Source: Acidobacteriota bacterium
GTDB lineage: Bacteria; Acidobacteriota; Thermoanaerobaculia; Thermoanaerobaculales; Thermoanaerobaculaceae
Direction: 5' to 3'
Assembly (NCBI GenBank): GCA_021782525.1
Contig: JAJXUY010000089.1
Span: forward strand, 1-6,566
DNA: 6,566 bases
A model generated the notes under the pieces. It worked only from the letters and a program-made list of their open reading frames with translations. It had not been told where the DNA came from and searched no databases. Of this stretch, positions 1-5,365 are shown piece after piece. How positions within the stretch are numbered: the stretch's first letter is position 1; each line of letters opens with the position of its first letter. Both the position numbers and the translations under genes were made by a program.

Positions 1-865
1 TGCGCACCGACAGCGCTGCGGCCGCCAGCACGCCGAGCACCGCGAGCGCCGCGGTCGCGTGATCGAGCGCGTCGGCGACGAGCACGTCCCCGACCACCGG
101 CGGAATCAGGCCGGTCGCCAGGCCGGTACGCAGCAAGGCGACGGCGAGCGAGGGGACCGCCGCCGCCCATAGCCAGGAGAAGCGCCTGATGCGGTCGGGG
201 AAGCTGGCGAAGAAGACGACCAACAGCGGCGGCAACGCGAGGCGACCGAAGTCGCGGACCAGCAGGAGCAGTTGCCAGGACGCCGTGTTCTCCCGCGGGA
301 ACGGGATCACGACGGCCACGAACAGCGCCTCGGCCAGGGCCAGGAACCGGCCGGCCTGCGGTGTCGGGTGGCCGAGGTAGACGACCCCCGCGATCGCGAG
401 CGTGAACATCGCTGCGAACGCCACCAGCAGGTAGCGGACGTCGACGTGCGCCGGGGGAGGGTAGTACTTGACGTCGCGCACGTGGCCGCCGCGCAGCACC
501 GACAGCGTCGAAACGCGGCGCGCGTACAGCGCGGGCTCGAGGTCGCGGATCGTGGCCGTGGGCGCCCCGTCGAGGCCGACGATCACGTCGCCCGGGACCA
601 GACCGGCGCGAGCCGCGCCGCTGCGCAGGCTGACGCTGAGGACGAGATACCCCTCGGAGCCGCGCGACGTGCGGAAGTCGAGACGCTGGAACTCGTCCAC
701 CCTGCGGACGGCGCCGATGAGGCCGGCGGCCGTGGCGATCACCCCGACGAGGAGGAGACCGAGGCTGCGCCAGCGGTGCTCGTGCAGCTTCAGCCAGCCG
801 CGGCGCGGCAGGACGAAGGTGCCGGAGTCCGGCAACACCGGCGCGGGTCCCCGCTGGGCGTCCAT
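1..865 (-). CDS. PDZ-containing multi-pass membrane sensor protein, N-terminal part (C-terminus outside window)
   Basis: The reading frame is open from an ATG at 865-863 to the left edge, giving 288 residues. An in-frame TAA at 877-875 rules out a longer start. A short basic cytoplasmic N-terminus (residues 1-34) precedes a hydrophobic helix at about 35-52. Residues 70-135 look like a PDZ domain, with the segment GLVPGDVIVGLDG at 88-100, and would lie outside the membrane. Further hydrophobic helices follow at about 143-165, 172-187, 205-222, 230-247 and 267-286. The motif FFASFPDR at 218-225 resembles the F-x-x-FP motif seen in ComP-like sensor kinases, which share this layout of one helix, a PDZ and then a membrane bundle. 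By that analogy the missing C-terminus should be a signalling output such as a histidine kinase or a SpoIIE/PP2C phosphatase. That part is inference. No Shine-Dalgarno precedes the ATG. A GTG at residue 10 with GGGGA upstream is a less likely alternative start. Confidence 0.8.
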   Translation of the reverse strand, partial: MDAQRGPAPVLPDSGTFVLPRRGWLKLHEHRWRSLGLLLVGVIATAAGLIGAVRRVDEFQRLDFRTSRGSEGYLVLSVSLRSGAARAGLVPGDVIVGLDGAPTATIRDLEPALYARRVSTLSVLRGGHVRDVKYYPPPAHVDVRYLLVAFAAMFTLAIAGVVYLGHPTPQAGRFLALAEALFVAVVIPFPRENTASWQLLLLVRDFGRLALPPLLVVFFASFPDRIRRFSWLWAAAVPSLAVALLRTGLATGLIPPVVGDVLVADALDHATAALAVLGVLAAAALSVR

Positions 866-880
866 CGTGCCGGATTATAT
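866..880 (-). promoter_or_regulatory. Candidate promoter -10 box giving a leaderless transcript
   Basis: On the minus strand a perfect TATAAT occupies 879-874, inside an AT-rich island (871-890) that stands out in this GC-rich DNA. It ends 8 bases before the ATG of the membrane sensor gene. A start site 7-9 bases downstream of the box would fall at or next to the A of the ATG, so the mRNA would have almost no leader, which fits the missing Shine-Dalgarno. No good -35 hexamer was found at 16-18 bases spacing. An 8-bp palindrome ATTCGAAT (879-886) overlaps the upstream edge of the box and could be a regulator site. Confidence 0.45.
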
Positions 881-908
881 TCGAATTTTTGGACAGGCTA
901 CCCCGAGT

Positions 909-964
909 GCGTCCGGTCTTCCGGATGCGAGCGCACGGCCTGGGCGCGACGCCGGCCTCGGCGT
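909..964 (-). terminator. Two short hairpins downstream of the DUF4097 gene (weak terminator candidate)
   Basis: The hairpin at 949-964 has a perfect 6-bp stem ACGCCG/CGGCGT with a 4-base loop and begins 16 bases after the stop of the DUF4097 gene. A second one at 909-928 pairs TCCGG with CCGGA around a 4-base loop, with partial extension of the stem. Neither is followed by a T-run on the minus strand, so these are at best weak intrinsic or Rho-assisted stops. Read-through into the sensor gene is possible. Confidence 0.25.
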
Positions 965-979
965 GGCGACCGGGGCGGC

Positions 980-1927
980 CTACGGGTGGGCGCGCACCGT
1001 CAGGTCGCCGGAGGTCGTGCGGGCGTCGATGGTGACGGCGGGTGCCGCCGCGCTGAACTCGATGCGGTGGCCGCGGCGGTCCAGGGCACCGCCGAAGTCG
1101 GAACGGATCGAGCCGCTGGTGGTGGTGGCTTCGCCGGCGAGCGCCGTCCCGGCGGGGAGCCGGAGGCGGACGTCGCCCGACGAGGTGTGGACGCGCACGT
1201 TCGCCCCGGCGGCAAGGCGCTCCCAGCTCGCGGAGACGTCCCCCGAGGAGGCGGTGGCGGAGAGGTTGCCGGCCAGCGACTCCAGGCGGATGTCGCCGGA
1301 TGACGTGTCCACGAGCGCCCGCTCGGCCCCCGATTCGAGCGTGACGTTGCCGGAGGAGGTGTCCGCCTCGAGCGCGGCGAGCGGCTGCCGGGTGACGCGA
1401 ACGTCCCCGGACGAGGTCCGCGCGATCAGCTCGCGCGCCCCTCCCGCGACGCTCACGTCGCCGGAGGAGGTCGTGACCCGGACCGTCCCGGCCACGGGCG
1501 CGCCACCTTCGAGGTCGATGTCGCCCGAGGAGGTGCGCAGCTCGAGTCGGCACGCCGGCGGCACCTCGAGGTCGAGGCGGGCCCGGCCGTTCAGGTAGCC
1601 GATGAGGAAGATCCCACCGTGACGCGACGGCAGGCGGACCGAGAGCTCCGACGCCGAGTCCTCGAAGACCGGCGTGTGGTTGGAGATCCAGCGCGCCGCG
1701 GCGCCGCGCGACGACGAGCGCGCGTCGAGGTCGAGCGTCGCGGTGATGGCGGGTACGTCGGCGACCTTGACGTGCACGTCGAGTGAGCCGACGTCGAGGC
1801 GGACGAGCTTGTCCGGCGCCGCCGGGAACGTGCGGCTCTCGTGGACCGCGAGCGGGGTCCGGACGCGGGTGCAGGCCGTGCTGGCCGCGAGGACGGTCAG
1901 GGCGGCGGCGATGGCGACGCGACGCAT
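980..1927 (-). CDS. DUF4097-type beta-strand repeat protein, probable lipoprotein
   Basis: This 315-aa exported protein has no known enzymatic role; families of this type (DUF4097, 'putative adhesin') are predicted to fold as repeated beta strands at the cell envelope. The N-terminus MRRVAIAAALTVLAASTAC is a signal peptide ending in Cys19. The -3 residue is Ser rather than the usual Leu, so lipidation is probable rather than certain. From residue 132 to 309 there are nine copies of a TSSGD[IV]-like motif, at residues 132, 153, 171, 190, 208, 226, 248, 269 and 304, mostly 18-22 residues apart, as expected for successive turns of a beta solenoid. The start was chosen because GGAGG (minus strand, 1937-1933) lies 5 bases before this ATG and a signal peptide follows directly. 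The same frame stays open for about 2.4 kb upstream, antisense to the aconitase gene, but that extension is a high-GC artefact. A membrane sensor lies 114 bases downstream in the same direction; a shared role in envelope sensing is inference. Confidence 0.88.
   Translation of the reverse strand: MRRVAIAAALTVLAASTACTRVRTPLAVHESRTFPAAPDKLVRLDVGSLDVHVKVADVPAITATLDLDARSSSRGAAARWISNHTPVFEDSASELSVRLPSRHGGIFLIGYLNGRARLDLEVPPACRLELRTSSGDIDLEGGAPVAGTVRVTTSSGDVSVAGGARELIARTSSGDVRVTRQPLAALEADTSSGNVTLESGAERALVDTSSGDIRLESLAGNLSATASSGDVSASWERLAAGANVRVHTSSGDVRLRLPAGTALAGEATTTSGSIRSDFGGALDRRGHRIEFSAAAPAVTIDARTTSGDLTVRAHP
1001..1534 (-). repeat. Nine internal TSSGD-type coding repeats in the DUF4097 protein
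   Basis: The motif is TSSGDI/V with variants TSSGNV, ASSGDV, TTSGSI and TTSGDL. At the DNA level, on the plus strand, it appears as recurring words such as ACGTCGCC-GA-GAGG. Unit lengths are 21, 18, 19, 18, 18, 22, 21 and 35 residues, so the last interval may contain a lost or diverged unit. Similarity is concentrated in the turn motif while the strands between vary, which fits structural rather than recent slippage repeats. Confidence 0.85.
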
Positions 1928-2005
1928 GGGCACCTCCACTGGCTTCAACGCACGGGCCCGGGCCCGGGTTCGCGGTCGCGTCCGAGCGGGTGCGACGGCG
2001 GGCGC

Positions 2006-2048
2006 GAGTATAGGCGTCTCGCCCGCGGCCGCCCGCCGTTCTATACTC
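2006..2048. promoter_or_regulatory. Divergent promoter region with symmetrical TATACT boxes
   Basis: A perfect 8-bp inverted repeat, GAGTATAG at 2006-2013 and CTATACTC at 2041-2048, has a 27-bp GC-rich centre containing GCGGCCGC. Read outward, each arm supplies a TATACT -10-like box: plus strand at 2042-2047, pointing to the aconitase with a predicted leader near 48 bases, and minus strand at 2012-2007, pointing to the DUF4097 gene with a leader near 70 bases. No TTGACA-like -35 element is visible for either. The arms could alternatively be two half-sites of one regulator. Confidence 0.4.
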
Positions 2049-2101
2049 CCCACCGCGAGCGCGGCGGGCCGCCGCAAGAGTCCGCCGCAGGGGGAGAAGC
2101 G

Positions 2102-4369
2102 ATGGCTGCGATCGAGAGCACTCCTGAGTTCGTCAACGCCGTGTACACCCGGACGCGGGCCCGTCTCGAGACGGCACGCCGCAGGTTGGGGCGGCCGTTG
2201 ACGCTGGCCGAGAAGGTGCTGTTCGGTCACCTCGCCGATCCCGAGCACGCCGAGCTCGACCCCGGCAAGGCGTACCTCGAGCTGGCTCCGGATCGCGTCG
2301 CGATGCAGGACGCCACCGCGCAGATGGCGCTGCTGCAGTTCATGCTCGCCGGGATGGACCGCACCGCGGTCCCGACCACGGTGCATTGCGACCATCTCAT
2401 CCTCGCGCGTTCGGGCGCGGCGGCCGACGTGGCGCGCGCGGTCGAGATGAACAAGGAGGTCTACACGTTCCTCGAGTCGGCGTCGGCCCGCTACGGCATC
2501 GGCTTCTGGAAGCCGGGCTCGGGGATCATCCACCAGGTCGTGCTGGAGAACTACGCGTTCCCCGGCGGGATGATGATCGGCACCGACTCGCACACCCCCA
2601 ACGCGGGCGGCCTCGGCATGTTCGCCTCCGGCGTCGGCGGCGCCGACGCGGTGGACGTGATGTCGGGTTTCCCCTGGGAGGTGCTGCAGCCGAAGCTGAT
2701 CGGCGTCGAGCTGACGGGAAAGCTCTCGGGGTGGGCGGCGCCGAAGGACGTGATCCTCAAGCTGCTCGACATCCTCACCGTCAAGGGTGGGACCAACGCC
2801 GTGGTCGAGTTCTTCGGCCCCGGCTGCGCGTCGATCGCGTGCACCGGCAAGGCCACGATCACCAACATGGGCGCCGAGCACGGCGCCACCACGTCGGTGT
2901 TCCCGTACGACGCGCGCATGGAGACGTACCTGCGCGCCACGCGTCGCGGCGCCATCGCCGACCTCGCCGGCGCCAACCGCGACCTCCTCACCGCGGACCC
3001 GGAGGTGGAGGCGGCCCCGGAGAAGTACTTCCACCGCGTCGTGCGCATCGACCTCTCGGCGCTCGAGCCGCACCTCAACGGGCCGCACACCCCGGACCTC
3101 GCGCGGCCGCTCTCCCAGGTGCCGTCGGCGGTGCGCGAGAACGGCTACCCGGCGAAGCTCTCCGCCGCCCTCGTCGGCTCGTGCACGAACTCGTCGTACG
3201 AGGACATCACCCGCGCCGCGGCGGTGGCGCGCCAGGCGCTCGCGGCCGGCTTCAAGGCGCGCGTGCCGCTGCTGATCACGCCGGGGTCCGAGCAGGTGTA
3301 CGCGACGATCGAGCGCGACGGGCTGCTGTCGGTGTTCAACGAGTTCGGCGCCACCGTGCTCGCCAACGCGTGTGGGCCGTGCATCGGCCAGTGGCAGCGC
3401 GACGACTCGCCGAAGGGGACGCCGAACGCGATCGTCAACTCGTTCAACCGCAACTTCCCGGCGCGCAACGACGGCAACCCGGCGACGCTCTCGTTCATCG
3501 CCTCGCCCGAGGTCGTGGTCGCCTACTCGGTGGCGGGATCGCTCGACGTCAACCCGATCGCCGACGAGATCGCGGTCGACGGGCGCAAGGTGCGACTGGC
3601 CCCACCGCCGCCGGCCCCCGAGGTGCCGCCGAGCGGCTTCGTCTTCAAGGCCGAAGGGTACGTCGCCCCGCCGGCCACCGCGGCGTCGGTCGCGGTGCAG
3701 GTGCGCGAGGGCTCCGACCGGCTGCAGCTGCTGCAGCCGTTTTCGGCGTGGGACGGCAAGGACTATGTTGACCTGCCGGTGGTCCTCAAGGCGAAGGGGA
3801 AGTGCACCACCGACCACATCTCCCCTGCCGGCGTCTGGCTCAAGTACCGCGGTCACCTCGACAACATCGCCAACAACATGTTCTCCGGCGCGATCAACGC
3901 GTTTTCCGGCGAGGCGGGCAAGGGGAAGCACCCGCTCACCGGCGAGGTGATGGAGTTCTCCAAGATCGCGCGCGACCTCAAGGGGCGCGGGATGCGCTGG
4001 GTCGCGGTCGGCGACGAGAACTACGGCGAGGGCAGCTCGCGCGAGCACGCGGCGATGGAGCCGCGCCACCTCGGCGGCGCCGCGGTGATCGCGCGCTCGT
4101 TCGCGCGCATCCACGAGACCAACCTCAAGAAGCAGGGGTTGCTGCCGCTCACGTTCGTGGATCCCGCCGACTACGAGAAGATCCGCGAGGGCGACCGGAT
4201 CAGCATCGTCGGCCTCGCGGCGCTCGCGCCGGGGCAGCCGGTCACGGTCGTGGTGCAGCACGCCGACGGCGGCCGCGACGAGTTCGCCTGCAAGCACACG
4301 TTCAACGCCGACCAGATCAAGTGGTTTAGGGCGGGGAGCGCCCTCAACGTCCTTCGGGCGAAGAAGTAG
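2102..4369 (+). CDS. acn: Aconitate hydratase, mitochondrial-type aconitase
   Basis: This cytoplasmic TCA-cycle enzyme interconverts citrate, cis-aconitate and isocitrate through a [4Fe-4S] cluster. The product is 755 aa, the size of the mitochondrial-type family, and shorter than E. coli AcnA (about 890) or AcnB (about 865). Family landmarks are intact: DSHT at 162-165; SCTNSSYED, with cluster ligand Cys361; ACGPCIGQ, with ligands Cys424 and Cys427; NRNFPARND, with substrate-binding Arg450 and Arg455; KCTTDHIS, with Asp571; and EGSSREHA, with Ser645, Ser646 and Arg647, in the C-terminal swivel domain. From Cys361 onward the numbering matches the mature pig enzyme plus 3 throughout. The ATG was chosen over in-frame upstream codons because GGGGAG (2091-2096) sits 5 bases before it and the family's N-terminus begins there. 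The gene is monocistronic and diverges from the DUF4097 gene. Its last codons recur twice, in degenerate form, just downstream. Some pipelines would label it acnA, although it is not orthologous to E. coli AcnA. Confidence 0.97.
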   Translation: MAAIESTPEFVNAVYTRTRARLETARRRLGRPLTLAEKVLFGHLADPEHAELDPGKAYLELAPDRVAMQDATAQMALLQFMLAGMDRTAVPTTVHCDHLILARSGAAADVARAVEMNKEVYTFLESASARYGIGFWKPGSGIIHQVVLENYAFPGGMMIGTDSHTPNAGGLGMFASGVGGADAVDVMSGFPWEVLQPKLIGVELTGKLSGWAAPKDVILKLLDILTVKGGTNAVVEFFGPGCASIACTGKATITNMGAEHGATTSVFPYDARMETYLRATRRGAIADLAGANRDLLTADPEVEAAPEKYFHRVVRIDLSALEPHLNGPHTPDLARPLSQVPSAVRENGYPAKLSAALVGSCTNSSYEDITRAAAVARQALAAGFKARVPLLITPGSEQVYATIERDGLLSVFNEFGATVLANACGPCIGQWQRDDSPKGTPNAIVNSFNRNFPARNDGNPATLSFIASPEVVVAYSVAGSLDVNPIADEIAVDGRKVRLAPPPPAPEVPPSGFVFKAEGYVAPPATAASVAVQVREGSDRLQLLQPFSAWDGKDYVDLPVVLKAKGKCTTDHISPAGVWLKYRGHLDNIANNMFSGAINAFSGEAGKGKHPLTGEVMEFSKIARDLKGRGMRWVAVGDENYGEGSSREHAAMEPRHLGGAAVIARSFARIHETNLKKQGLLPLTFVDPADYEKIREGDRISIVGLAALAPGQPVTVVVQHADGGRDEFACKHTFNADQIKWFRAGSALNVLRAKK

Positions 4370-4534
4370 GATCGGTGGCAACCAATCCGGCGGCGCTCAG
4401 GCCCTAGTCAAGGCTGACATAGCGCTCGGGGTGTGACCGGTTAGGGATGTGGGTTCAGCGGCGACTGATTCGGGGGCGCTCCGGCCTTGGTTAAAGCCGG
4501 TTCGGCGCTGAACGTGCTGCGGACGAAGAAGTAG
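4328..4534 (+). repeat. Degenerate tandem repeat, period 82-83 bp, 2.5 copies, starting in the aconitase 3' end
   Basis: Equivalent points fall at 4328 (last codons of the aconitase), 4410 and 4493, so spacings are 82 and 83 bases. The spacer parts 4370-4409 and 4453-4492 match at 28 of 40 positions by eye with no gap, both containing GGCGCTC-GGCC-T-GT. The tail parts encode AGSALNVLRAKK-stop (genuine), KADIALGV-stop (4410-4436, most decayed) and KAGSALNVLRTKK-stop (4493-4534). The spacer of the last copy can fold as a hairpin at 4481-4500 (CCGGC/GCCGG). Confidence 0.65.
4454..4534 (+). pseudogene. Relic of a second aconitase 3' end
   Basis: Reading 4496-4534 gives AGSALNVLRTKK and a TAG stop, against AGSALNVLRAKK-stop for the intact gene. 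Of 39 bases 29 agree, and nine of the ten differences are silent, including serine AGC against TCG, which needs several base changes. Just upstream, TTGGTTAAA (4488-4495 region) looks like TGG-TTT-AAA (Trp-Phe-Lys) with one T lost. Further upstream in the same frame, 4454-4465 reads Phe-Ser-Gly-Asp then TGA, weakly like the Phe-Asn-Ala-Asp-Gln of the intact gene with about 12 extra bases after it. The rest of the gene is absent. The clear part is 4489-4534; the region before that is tentative. Confidence 0.5.
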
Positions 4535-4538
4535 CCCG

Positions 4539-4636
4539 GAGCAGAGGGGCCGAGGAGCAGAGGAGCGGAGGCAAGGAGCCAGAGGCCATCCGCTCCTGCC
4601 TTGTTTCTTTCCCTCAGCTCCTCAGCCCCTCTGCTC
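4539..4636. repeat. Long imperfect inverted repeat with purine-rich and pyrimidine-rich arms
   Basis: The left arm 4539-4563 pairs with the right arm 4612-4636 at 23 of 25 positions. The left arm starts GAGCAGAGGGGC and the right arm ends GCCCCTCTGCTC. The left side is itself a direct repeat of a 16-mer (4539-4554 and 4555-4570, 14 of 16 identical). A second, nested perfect 9-bp stem pairs AGGAGCGGA (4561-4569) with TCCGCTCCT (4589-4597). In RNA of either strand this would form a long stable stem and protect or define the 3' ends of both convergent transcripts. Confidence 0.75.
4561..4610 (+). terminator. Candidate intrinsic terminator for the aconitase transcript
   Basis: A perfect 9-bp stem, AGGAGCGGA (4561-4569) with TCCGCTCCT (4589-4597), closes a 19-base loop and is followed on the plus strand by GCCTTGTTTCTTT (4598-4610), a T-rich tract that is exceptional in this DNA. 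It lies about 190 bases after the aconitase stop and just after the relic tail. The large loop and the interrupted T-run weaken the case. The surrounding longer stem could act as well. Confidence 0.4.
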
Positions 4637-4710
4637 GATGCGTCTCTTCCCCTCGGCTCCCCGACCTCTCCGCTGACGCGGGAGACAAGTGAAAGGGGAG
4701 AGGGTAGAGG

Positions 4711-4747
4711 GAAAAGGGAAGACAAAGACGGCGACAACGTTCTGTCG
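4711..4747 (-). terminator. Weak terminator candidate for the methyltransferase operon
   Basis: On the minus strand a 5-bp stem CGACA/TGTCG (4732-4736 and 4743-4747) with a 6-base loop is followed by CGTCTTTGTCTTCCCTTTTC, a pyrimidine-rich, moderately T-rich stretch. It lies about 85 bases past the methyltransferase stop, beyond the 7-bp repeat array. The stem is short, so this is tentative. Confidence 0.25.
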
Positions 4748-4749
4748 TT

Positions 4750-4798
4750 CCCGGACCCCGGACCCCGGACCCCGGACCCCGGACCCCGGACCCCGGAC
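4750..4798. repeat. Seven perfect tandem copies of CCCGGAC
   Basis: Exactly 49 bases are made of seven identical 7-bp units (CCCGGAC; GTCCGGG on the other strand), with no mismatch. The array lies 33 bases beyond the stop codon of the methyltransferase gene, in noncoding DNA. Perfect identity implies recent expansion by slippage or active maintenance, and the copy number is likely to vary between strains. Confidence 0.95.
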
Positions 4799-4831
4799 CA
4801 CTGTCTCTACCGGCCGCCGGCCACGCCGCTC

Positions 4832-5350
4832 CTACTCCCTGGGCCCGCCGGCGTCAGAGGGCTGCCGGCTCATCGCGTCGATCGCGGCGGCCTCGTCCGC
4901 GCGCAGCGGCGGGCGCAGCGGGAACATGAACGGCACCCGCCGCCAGTACGCCTCGTAGGCGTCGCCGAAGCGCAGCGCGAGGTTGTGATCCTCGCGCCTC
5001 CCGCGCATCAGCGTGACGCGCACCGTGGGGATGAAGAGCACGAGCGCGGGGAGCGACCGCATCGCCACGATCGCGCCGGCGAGCATGAGCAGGATGCCGG
5101 CGAGGTAAGGGTGGCGGACGAACCGGTACGGGCCGCGCGTCACCAGGCGGGTGCCGCGGCCGATGGCCCGGACCGCGGCGAGAGAGAGGAGCCCGCCGGC
5201 GAGCAGGAGCGGCGCGGCAGCGCGCAGCGTGACGCGGGAGAACTCGCCGGTCGCGAGAGCCCCGGCGGCGCAACCGACCGCCAGCAACGTCCACGCCAGC
5301 GGCATCTCGCCGACCGGCACGCCCGGGACGATCTCGGCGTCCTCGCTCAT
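4832..5350 (-). CDS. Isoprenylcysteine carboxyl methyltransferase (ICMT)/phospholipid methyltransferase family membrane protein
   Basis: The 172-aa product is an integral membrane protein of the family that transfers a methyl group from S-adenosylmethionine to carboxyl or lipid acceptors. Hydrophobic helices lie at about 18-34, 44-62 and 82-115 (probably two helices in a hairpin). The family signature is GPYRFVRHPYLAGIL at 73-87, followed by the second half of the cofactor site, E120 with L124, FGDAYEAYW at 128-136 and VPFMFP at 139-144. The start is ATG at 5350-5348 with GGAG 5 bases upstream. It begins 15 bases after the aminotransferase stop, so the two are probably co-transcribed. Bacterial members usually have no proven substrate and prenylated proteins are not expected here, so a small-molecule or lipid acceptor is more likely. 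The polar tail after residue 145 is not part of the usual core. Confidence 0.85.
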   Translation of the reverse strand: MSEDAEIVPGVPVGEMPLAWTLLAVGCAAGALATGEFSRVTLRAAAPLLLAGGLLSLAAVRAIGRGTRLVTRGPYRFVRHPYLAGILLMLAGAIVAMRSLPALVLFIPTVRVTLMRGRREDHNLALRFGDAYEAYWRRVPFMFPLRPPLRADEAAAIDAMSRQPSDAGGPRE

Positions 5351-5365
5351 CCCCGCTCCGGCGGC

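Larger units (their letters stand above)
4370..4831. other. Gene-free, repeat-rich region between convergent genes
   Basis: The region lies between two 3' ends, so no start signals are expected. Short ORFs here are low-complexity or repeat-driven and none has a credible ribosome binding site with family-like sequence. From left to right it holds the degenerate aconitase tail repeats (to 4534), a long inverted repeat (4539-4636), a pyrimidine-rich part (to 4673), a purine-rich part (4680-4731), a small hairpin (4732-4747), the 7-bp repeat array (4750-4798) and about 30 ordinary bases before the methyltransferase stop. Confidence 0.8.

Noticed and set aside
272..1598. Long plus-strand frames opposite the sensor and DUF4097 genes
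   Set aside because: Low-complexity translations with no domain signature; the minus strand carries a PDZ, membrane helices and TSSGD repeats instead.
2386..3950. Plus-strand frames of 461 and 192 aa overlapping the aconitase
   Set aside because: Arginine-rich off-frame translations of the aconitase gene; the true frame has every catalytic motif.
1928..4381. Minus-strand open frame of about 2.4 kb antisense to the aconitase, in frame with the DUF4097 gene
   Set aside because: It is arginine-rich shadow translation of a strongly conserved gene in high-GC DNA. The DUF4097 signal peptide and Shine-Dalgarno mark the real start at 1927.
4370..4831. Integron attC site or CRISPR array as an explanation for the repeats
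   Set aside because: There are no regular unique spacers and no recognisable core sites or integrase/cas gene; the repeat units differ in type and decay.
4441..4958. Small ORFs in the convergent intergenic region (minus 4441-4737, plus 4689-4958)
   Set aside because: Their sequence comes from the purine/pyrimidine tracts and the 7-bp repeat, and the plus-strand one runs into the methyltransferase gene; no homology is recognisable.
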